A program made the translations under genes and the position numbers. The notes under the pieces were generated by a model, which was given only the letters and a program-made list of their open reading frames with translations, was not told the origin of the DNA and made no database searches. DNA of 64,000 bases from Sphaerospermopsis aphanizomenoides BCCUSP55. GTDB taxonomy: Bacteria; Cyanobacteriota; Cyanobacteriia; Cyanobacteriales; Nostocaceae. The stretch's first letter is position 1. Each line of letters begins with the position of its first letter. The stretch spans positions 1 to 64,000 of the forward strand of contig NZ_LUFH02000002.1 of the NCBI RefSeq assembly GCF_001586785.1. The letters run 5' to 3'. Below are positions 58,531-64,000 of the stretch, one piece after another.

Positions 58531-59072
58531 ACTACGCCCTACTTTTCACTAACTAAACATTTTGTTTTCAATTTATACCTTTGAAGACGAGTATCCTAAT
58601 CATGGTTGAAAGTTTAAATTTGGTTTAAAAAAGAAATTTCATTGACATTCTTTCCCCAGTCTTGTAAAGGCCAAATTTGGAGAATTTGACAACTCTGGTT
58701 TTGACCCAGTGAGTTGGAGCAAAATACCTACAGCAGCGGTCAGTGGTTAACAGTCAGCAGTACAATATTTTCGGTGTAAGGCTTTATCACTCTCATTGTT
58801 TACTTTCTGCAACCTGGGATACGCTTTATGAATTTAGCAATACACTGCTATATTACCGTTTAACAAGGTACAAGATGTACAGTTTTTGATTTCCTAAATC
58901 ATACTTAATATTTTCTTCAGCTTTCATCTATCTTAAGTTCCTCATTCTGGTGGCAATTATGCCAAGTGAGTAACTTGGATATCTATACCTAGCTTAACGA
59001 AAATCTAAATACTGTTTGTCAAAAGTTTGTTAACAATAGTTTTCAGTCACCATATCGTTTACATAAATCATC
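58531..59072. other. 542-bp spacer upstream of acs
   Basis: An AT-rich divergent spacer between acs and the minus-strand orphan. I see no gene, no RNA structure and no convincing promoter or regulator site. Confidence 0.5.
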
Positions 59073-61043
59073 ATGTCTCAACCGACTATAGAATCCATCC
59101 TACAGGAAAACCGTCTCTTTCATCCTGAGAGTAATTTTTCCCAACAGGCTCATATCAAAAGTCTGGCAGAATATCAGAGTCTCTGTGATCAGGCTAAGGC
59201 TGATCCACAAGCATTTTGGGCAGAATTGGCAGCCACTGAGTTAAACTGGTTTCAAAAATGGGACACTGTACTAGATTGGCAACCTCCTTTTGCTAAGTGG
59301 TTTGTGAATGGGAAGATTAATATTTCTTACAATTGTCTTGACAGACATTTGACTACTTGGCGTAAAAATAAGGCAGCTTTAATTTGGGAAGGTGAACCAG
59401 GAGATTCACGCACACTAACATACTCCCAATTGCATCGAGAAGTATGTCAATTTGCCAATGTGTTGAAGCAGTTGGGAGTGAAAAAGGGCGATCGCGTCGG
59501 GATTTATATGCCGATGATTCCCGAAGCTGCTATTGCTATGTTAGCCTGTGCGAGAATTGGCGCACCCCATAGCGTCGTGTTTGGTGGTTTTAGTGCTGAA
59601 GCATTGCGCGATCGCCTTAACGATGCAGAGGCTAAAGTAGTAGTCACAGCAGATGGTGGTTGGCGTAAGGATGCAATTGTACCTTTGAAAGAACAGGTAG
59701 ACAAAGCCTTAGCTGAAGGTGCTGTACCCAGCGTCAAAGATGTACTAGTGGTACAACGCACAAATCAGAAAACCCAGATGGAAGCTGGACGTGACCACTG
59801 GTGGCATGATTTACAAAAAGGTGTGTCCGCAGATTGTCCTGCTGAACCGATGGACAGCGAAGATATGCTGTTTGTCCTTTATACCTCCGGTAGTACCGGC
59901 AAACCGAAGGGTGTTGTCCACACCACAGGCGGTTATAACCTATACAGTCATATTACCACAAAATGGATTTTTGACCTCCAGGATACTGATGTATATTGGT
60001 GTACTGCCGATGTGGGTTGGATTACTGGACATAGCTATATAGTTTATGGTCCCCTTTCCAACGGTGCAACTACTGTGATGTATGAAGGTGCGCCCCGTGG
60101 TTCTAATCCTGGTTGTTTTTGGGATGTGATTGAAAAATACGGCGTGACGATTTTTTATACTGCACCTACAGCCATTCGCGCCTTTATTAAAATGGGTGAA
60201 CATCATCCTAAAACCCGCAATCTTTCTTCCCTGCGTCTATTGGGAACTGTAGGTGAACCTATCAACCCCGAAGCTTGGATGTGGTATCACAAAATCATTG
60301 GTGGTGAACGTTGTCCCATCGTGGATACTTGGTGGCAAACGGAAACCGGTGGTATTATGATTACACCTTTACCTGGTGCAATTCCCACCAAACCCGGTTC
60401 AGCTACTCTACCTTTCCCTGGCATTATTGCAGATATCGTGGATTTAGAAGGTAACTCTGTTCCAGAAAATGAAGGTGGTTATTTAGCTGTACGTCATCCT
60501 TGGCCGGGAATGATGCGGACTGTGTACGGTGATCCTGATCGTTTCCGTCGTACTTATTGGGAACATATTCCGCCCAAAGATGGTAATTATACGTACTTTG
60601 CCGGTGATGGTGCAAGGAAGGATGGAGACGGCTATTTCTGGGTAATGGGGCGTGTGGATGATGTGCTGAATGTGTCTGGACACCGCTTAGGAACTATGGA
60701 AGTTGAATCTGCGTTGGTGTCTCATCCTGCGGTTGCTGAGGCTGCGGTGGTAGGTAAACCTGATGAGTTGAAGGGTGAGGAAGTTGTAGCTTTTGTGACT
60801 TTAGAGGGGACTTATCAACCGAGTGAGGAGTTGAGTAAGGAACTGAAGAAGCACGTTGTCAGTGAAATTGGTGCGATCGCTCGTCCGGGTGAAATCAGGT
60901 TTACTGATGCACTGCCAAAAACGCGATCGGGTAAAATTATGCGTCGGTTGTTGCGGAATTTGGCTGCGGGTCAGGAGGTGTCAGGGGATACTTCGACTCT
61001 TGAGGATCGCAGTGTGTTGGATAAGTTAAGGGAAGGTGCATAG
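59073..61043 (+). CDS. acs: Acetyl-CoA synthetase
   Basis: Acs makes acetyl-CoA from acetate, ATP and CoA through acetyl-AMP. The 656-residue protein has the AMP-forming motif [50 protein letters not shown] (hinge) and the regulatory lysine in [12 protein letters not shown], which is acetylated in relatives. Length and start are standard. It is monocistronic, ending in a hairpin. Confidence 0.96.
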   Translation: MSQPTIESILQENRLFHPESNFSQQAHIKSLAEYQSLCDQAKADPQAFWAELAATELNWFQKWDTVLDWQPPFAKWFVNGKINISYNCLDRHLTTWRKNKAALIWEGEPGDSRTLTYSQLHREVCQFANVLKQLGVKKGDRVGIYMPMIPEAAIAMLACARIGAPHSVVFGGFSAEALRDRLNDAEAKVVVTADGGWRKDAIVPLKEQVDKALAEGAVPSVKDVLVVQRTNQKTQMEAGRDHWWHDLQKGVSADCPAEPMDSEDMLFVLYTSGSTGKPKGVVHTTGGYNLYSHITTKWIFDLQDTDVYWCTADVGWITGHSYIVYGPLSNGATTVMYEGAPRGSNPGCFWDVIEKYGVTIFYTAPTAIRAFIKMGEHHPKTRNLSSLRLLGTVGEPINPEAWMWYHKIIGGERCPIVDTWWQTETGGIMITPLPGAIPTKPGSATLPFPGIIADIVDLEGNSVPENEGGYLAVRHPWPGMMRTVYGDPDRFRRTYWEHIPPKDGNYTYFAGDGARKDGDGYFWVMGRVDDVLNVSGHRLGTMEVESALVSHPAVAEAAVVGKPDELKGEEVVAFVTLEGTYQPSEELSKELKKHVVSEIGAIARPGEIRFTDALPKTRSGKIMRRLLRNLAAGQEVSGDTSTLEDRSVLDKLREGA

Positions 61044-61081
61044 TTTGGAATAGTTTTTCATAACTGTGTAAAATCTGTATG

Positions 61082-61110
61082 GGGTGGGCAAAATTGCCTA
61101 CCCTATATTT
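61082..61110 (+). terminator. acs terminator
   Basis: GGGTGGGCA and TGCCTACCC pair (one wobble) around AAAT, followed by TATATTTT. It lies about 40 bp after the acs stop. Confidence 0.6.
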
Positions 61111-61158
61111 TGAGAAGAAGATGATAATTTGAATTAAAATAGGGATATACAGAACACA

Positions 61159-61644
61159 ATGAGGGATGCACTTGGACAGAGAGGTGAATGGCTATTTAGC
61201 CTTTTAATGACAGAATTTGACTCAGATGATGGTCCAATTTTTAAACCGCAGTTTTTAGGAGATAAATGGCAGTATGTTGATTTTATTGTTGAGTTAGTAG
61301 GTGCTGGTTCTTATATTCCCTATTTCTTTGTACAAGTCAAAACGACTAGACAAGGTTATACTAAAAAAGATAATCGTCTCAATGTGCAAGTAAAAAAAGA
61401 ATCTGTAATCGGTATAGCATCTTATCCAGCACCAACTTATATAGTTGGAATTGATGACATTCAAAAAACAGGTTATATAGTTTCTGCTAATGGAGAAAAT
61501 TTAAAATCTCTCTCAAGCCTATCTACTGAATTTCCTCTTGATAAACAAAATAGAGAAATCCTTTGGAATGAAGTCAATGATTTCTGGAAACCTTATACAC
61601 AGAATAAACAGAAAAATTTAAGTTCCAAGTTTAAATGGAGATAA
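61159..61644 (+). CDS. DUF4365-like PD-(D/E)XK protein
   Basis: The 161-residue protein resembles DUF4365 proteins, a PD-(D/E)XK nuclease-fold family: GQRGEWLFSLLM (E10), YVDFIVEL (D41) and PYFFVQVKTT (Q59, K61). These are the residues expected at a metal-dependent nuclease site. The substrate is unknown; the family turns up in conflict systems. The next gene starts four bases after its stop and carries a similar core. Confidence 0.75.
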   Translation: MRDALGQRGEWLFSLLMTEFDSDDGPIFKPQFLGDKWQYVDFIVELVGAGSYIPYFFVQVKTTRQGYTKKDNRLNVQVKKESVIGIASYPAPTYIVGIDDIQKTGYIVSANGENLKSLSSLSTEFPLDKQNREILWNEVNDFWKPYTQNKQKNLSSKFKWR

Positions 61645-61648
61645 AGCA

Positions 61649-62245
61649 ATGCAAACAGAACAACCTTGGTATATTGGTTTCCGTTCAAAAGCTTTAGCAA
61701 TAGTATCTTTAACTGAACGTGACGATTTGATTGTTTATAGAGACACAAAAGATTATGATTTAGACGTTCTAGTTTCCATTAGCAAAAATGGTGAAGATAT
61801 TAATAGGCTTTTTGGGGTGGAAATAAAAGCTGTAAAATCTACACCTAATATAATTCAAAATGATGATGTTTTCAATATAGAAGGAGCAGATATAAATGTT
61901 CTGCTATCACGATTTACAAAATGTAATTTCCCAATATGTCTATTTTTCTTTACCCTGGATAATGATAATGGATATTACAAATGGATTCTCGAACCAGTTA
62001 TTGATAACGAAAACGGTAACAAATTAAAACGTAATGTAAGTCCAGAATTTAGAAAATTAAACAATGAATCAATAAATAATATTGTTGATTTAGTGAATCA
62101 ATGGTACGATAATGCACCAATTGATTATAAAATACCTGATGTAATACCAAAACATAATCTATTATCAAAACGTAGAGTGTCTCGGTTAAGTAAGCTAGAA
62201 AAAATTACAAACCAGCAGAAATCACAAGATAATATCAATCATTAA
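61649..62245 (+). CDS. PD-(D/E)XK-like partner protein
   Basis: The 198-residue protein is not a named family I know, but YDLDVLVSI (D39) and RLFGVEIKAV (E58-x-K60) give a D-x18-ExK nuclease-like core. The second half is helical and ends in a basic tail (LLSKRRVSRLSKLEK). It lies four bases after the DUF4365-like gene, so the two are probably co-translated and may form a heteromeric complex. AT-rich composition suggests acquisition. Confidence 0.65.
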   Translation: MQTEQPWYIGFRSKALAIVSLTERDDLIVYRDTKDYDLDVLVSISKNGEDINRLFGVEIKAVKSTPNIIQNDDVFNIEGADINVLLSRFTKCNFPICLFFFTLDNDNGYYKWILEPVIDNENGNKLKRNVSPEFRKLNNESINNIVDLVNQWYDNAPIDYKIPDVIPKHNLLSKRRVSRLSKLEKITNQQKSQDNINH

Positions 62246-62283
62246 GTACATGATGTTAAACCATCTAAAAATTACCATACTGT

Positions 62284-62318
62284 TCATCCTTTAATCCTGG
62301 TTATCCTGATTCAGACTT
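62284..62318. repeat. ATCCTG-family dispersed repeat
   Basis: The sequence CATCCTTTAATCCTGGTTAT and following TCCTGATTCAGAC is a single copy of the family seen in tandem at 50468-50750. Further relatives are at 34028 and 63893. Confidence 0.6.
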
Positions 62319-62343
62319 AGTAATTTTCTATAACCCTTAAATA

Positions 62344-63636
62344 TTAAAATCTACAAGTCTCGACGCGAGAGAAGAAATAACACGCCCAACTCTTACAATC
62401 CCACCCCCACCCACACCAACACGGGAGGTGTCCTTCTGGTGCTAAAATTACTTGAAAATATTTCAGTACCACACCAACCCCCCATCCTACCGTCTCTTCA
62501 AAGGCTTCCCCAATTTTTGCATCGTAGCTTCTCGTTCCCCCCAAACCTTGATAAATCCGTTTCTGAACAGAAAAACCAAATTTACCATCACTATATTTTA
62601 CCCACAACTGATCAATGTTGCGGAGGTCTACACAGGGAAAATTATCAATGTGTTCTACTTCTAACCAACCTTCTTCTTCCCGTTTTGCAACTGCTAACAT
62701 TACCCTTGCTGTTTCCTCATCCGCTTCTTTCCAATTCCCTGCTTCGAGTAAGTCACGCAGTCTCCTATAATCCATCCCTACATCTGATTTTAATTCTACC
62801 GCATTACCATTATCCCCATGACTTGCACCAGGAAATAAACCCACCCATTCCTTCATACTTTGCGGACGATTTATAGGTTCTAATTCCAAACCTTTAATAA
62901 TCACTTGATTTAACCTATCACTAATCCTTGTGTTTATCCTTTTTGGTTCTATTAAATCATTATTTAACATCTTCCTGGCTAAACAAGGTGTGGGAGTATT
63001 TCCAGTCACCAAATAAAATAAAGAAGCAGCTAAAGTATAAACATCTATACTTGCTGATTTTTCCGTTTCTAACATTTGTTCCCAAGGTGCAAAAGCCATA
63101 TTAGCAGCTTGGTTAATACTTTGACTATTCACATTTCCTGCTAAACCAAAATCTATTAAAATTACAGTATTGCTATTTTCTCTCAAAATCATATTACCAG
63201 GATGTGCGTCCCGGTGAATAATGCCATTTTGATGACAGAGAGATAAAGCATCAGCAATTTGTTTAATATAATCAATAGCAATTTTTTCTGATAAAATACC
63301 TTTGTCTTGGATTAAATGATATAAATTTTCACCCTTCACAAAATCCATGACTAAACATGGTAAATTATCCTCTTCAAAAAAGTCTATAATTCTGACAATA
63401 TTGGGATGATGATTTTGAGAAATTTTAGCTAATGTTCTTCCTTCTTTGCGAAAACCTTCCACGTATTTAGGATAATTAGCATCTCTACACAACCGACTAT
63501 TAGGAGTTTTAATAACAACGGGAAAATTCAAATCTTTATGTTTAGCTTTATAAGTAATTCCAAAACCTCCTTCTCCAATTACTTTTTCTATGACGTATTG
63601 GGGACGTTGTTTTAATGTTTTTCCTGGTTGTAACAT
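62344..63636 (-). CDS. Ser/Thr protein kinase with GUN4-like domain
   Basis: The 430-residue protein has an N-terminal Hanks-type kinase with GEGGFGITYK (21-30), Lys43, IIHRDAHPGNMIL (catalytic loop) and VILIDFGLAG. It is followed by a GUN4-like domain from DVGMDYRRLRDLLEAGNWKEAD (about 285) to the end. In free form GUN4 binds porphyrins and activates Mg-chelatase; kinase-GUN4 fusions are common in filamentous cyanobacteria and have no settled function. All kinase motifs are present, so it should be active. There is no membrane span. Confidence 0.88.
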   Translation of the reverse strand: MLQPGKTLKQRPQYVIEKVIGEGGFGITYKAKHKDLNFPVVIKTPNSRLCRDANYPKYVEGFRKEGRTLAKISQNHHPNIVRIIDFFEEDNLPCLVMDFVKGENLYHLIQDKGILSEKIAIDYIKQIADALSLCHQNGIIHRDAHPGNMILRENSNTVILIDFGLAGNVNSQSINQAANMAFAPWEQMLETEKSASIDVYTLAASLFYLVTGNTPTPCLARKMLNNDLIEPKRINTRISDRLNQVIIKGLELEPINRPQSMKEWVGLFPGASHGDNGNAVELKSDVGMDYRRLRDLLEAGNWKEADEETARVMLAVAKREEEGWLEVEHIDNFPCVDLRNIDQLWVKYSDGKFGFSVQKRIYQGLGGTRSYDAKIGEAFEETVGWGVGVVLKYFQVILAPEGHLPCWCGWGWDCKSWACYFFSRVETCRF

Positions 63637-64000
63637 GATGAAATAGTATTTTGTCTAAATTAGGATTAACAGAATTTAGATCCCCGACTTTTTTGATCTA
63701 ATCATCCTGTATCAAAATCAATTATCCTAGAAGTCGGAGATATTTTAGATATGGGTAAAAATAATGATGCTAATAATACAAAATTTTACTATATATGCGC
63801 GCACAGATTCCCACTCATAACATAAGTATAATTTATTTTTCGCGTCTTGTCAAGACTTAAAGCAAAAAAATGAACCCCTAACAAAAACCCATATCCTGTA
63901 CATCCTTACATCCTGTACATCCTGATTCTTACAAAATTCATGAGTCCCCATTTTCTCCACTACTTTTCCACAATTACTTTGTACATTTAGAACAACCCTA
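63637..64000. other. Spacer at the window end with dispersed repeats
   Basis: It holds a CCCCGACTTTTTTGATC/GAAGTCGGAGAT inverted pair (about 63682-63745) and an ATCCTG-family repeat with CATCCTTACATCCTGTACAT (63893-63945). There is no gene; the spacer continues past the window. Confidence 0.55.

Noticed and set aside
62439-62876. 145-codon plus-strand frame
   Set aside because: It is antisense to the kinase-GUN4 gene, whose minus-strand frame carries clear domain motifs.

Overview
The window reads as chromosome of a filamentous, probably heterocyst-forming cyanobacterium (Nostocales). The evidence is the many GCGATCGC (HIP1) palindromes, the short tandem heptanucleotide repeats (GGGAATA, GGTGACA, CACCCTA, GGCAAGA and others) between genes, and cyanobacterial gene types: a ferredoxin-thioredoxin reductase variable chain, NdhD, RibBA with a long C-terminal tail, a FurB/Zur-type regulator, a kinase-GUN4 fusion and DUF29/Uma2 families. 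I found no rRNA, tRNA, CRISPR array or transposase gene.

Layout. 0-9 kb: a flavoprotein, homoserine kinase, a HEPN-like orphan whose stop codon lies in a MITE, a DUF433/DUF5615 toxin-antitoxin pair, a methyltransferase, a coiled-coil protein and ndhD. 8.6-16.6 kb: a membrane acyltransferase, then a large two-gene minus-strand operon encoding a 996-residue protein with a possible PIWI-like C-terminal half and a 1203-residue helicase-like ATPase with a degenerate nuclease-like N-terminal segment. 16.7-37 kb: mainly housekeeping (purS-purQ, zur, ftrV, rplY, purA, eno, argC). Mixed in are a zinc-ribbon/pseudokinase-like/PP2C membrane protein, a SpoIIE-STAS partner-switching pair, and a breakpoint at 31827/31828 where an NB-ARC-TPR gene and a PPC-CHAP hydrolase gene are both cut at their 5' ends. 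A ParDE-like toxin-antitoxin pair follows. 37-50 kb: ribBA, remnants of an ATPase cassette, a peptidoglycan amidase, metH, several orphan or DUF proteins, gloA and clpB. 50.7-54.2 kb: a three-gene minus-strand operon with an NLR-like NB-ARC-TPR protein. The NLR N-terminus carries the same short Q/N-rich motif as the C-terminus of the first gene, as expected of an amyloid-signalling NLR/effector pair. 54-64 kb: htpG, a secreted orphan, two minus-strand orphans, acs, a pair of PD-(D/E)XK-like proteins and a Ser/Thr kinase-GUN4 fusion.

How the parts relate. Core metabolism (threonine, purine, arginine, riboflavin, methionine, acetyl-CoA, glycolysis) and chaperones (ClpB, HtpG) alternate with likely conflict-system genes: the helicase/PIWI-like operon, the NLR operon, two toxin-antitoxin pairs, the nuclease-like pair, the HEPN protein and the ATPase remnants. 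Much spacer DNA is repetitive. The clearest cases are a roughly 130-bp composite heptad cassette present in inverted orientation at 23.4 and 35.5 kb, directly after the stop codons of two unrelated genes, and a 137-bp MITE with terminal inverted repeats and a 10-bp direct flanking duplication at 33.04-33.18 kb.

All family assignments come from reading protein motifs. No database search or structure prediction was run, so fold-level claims, above all the PIWI-like one, are inferences.
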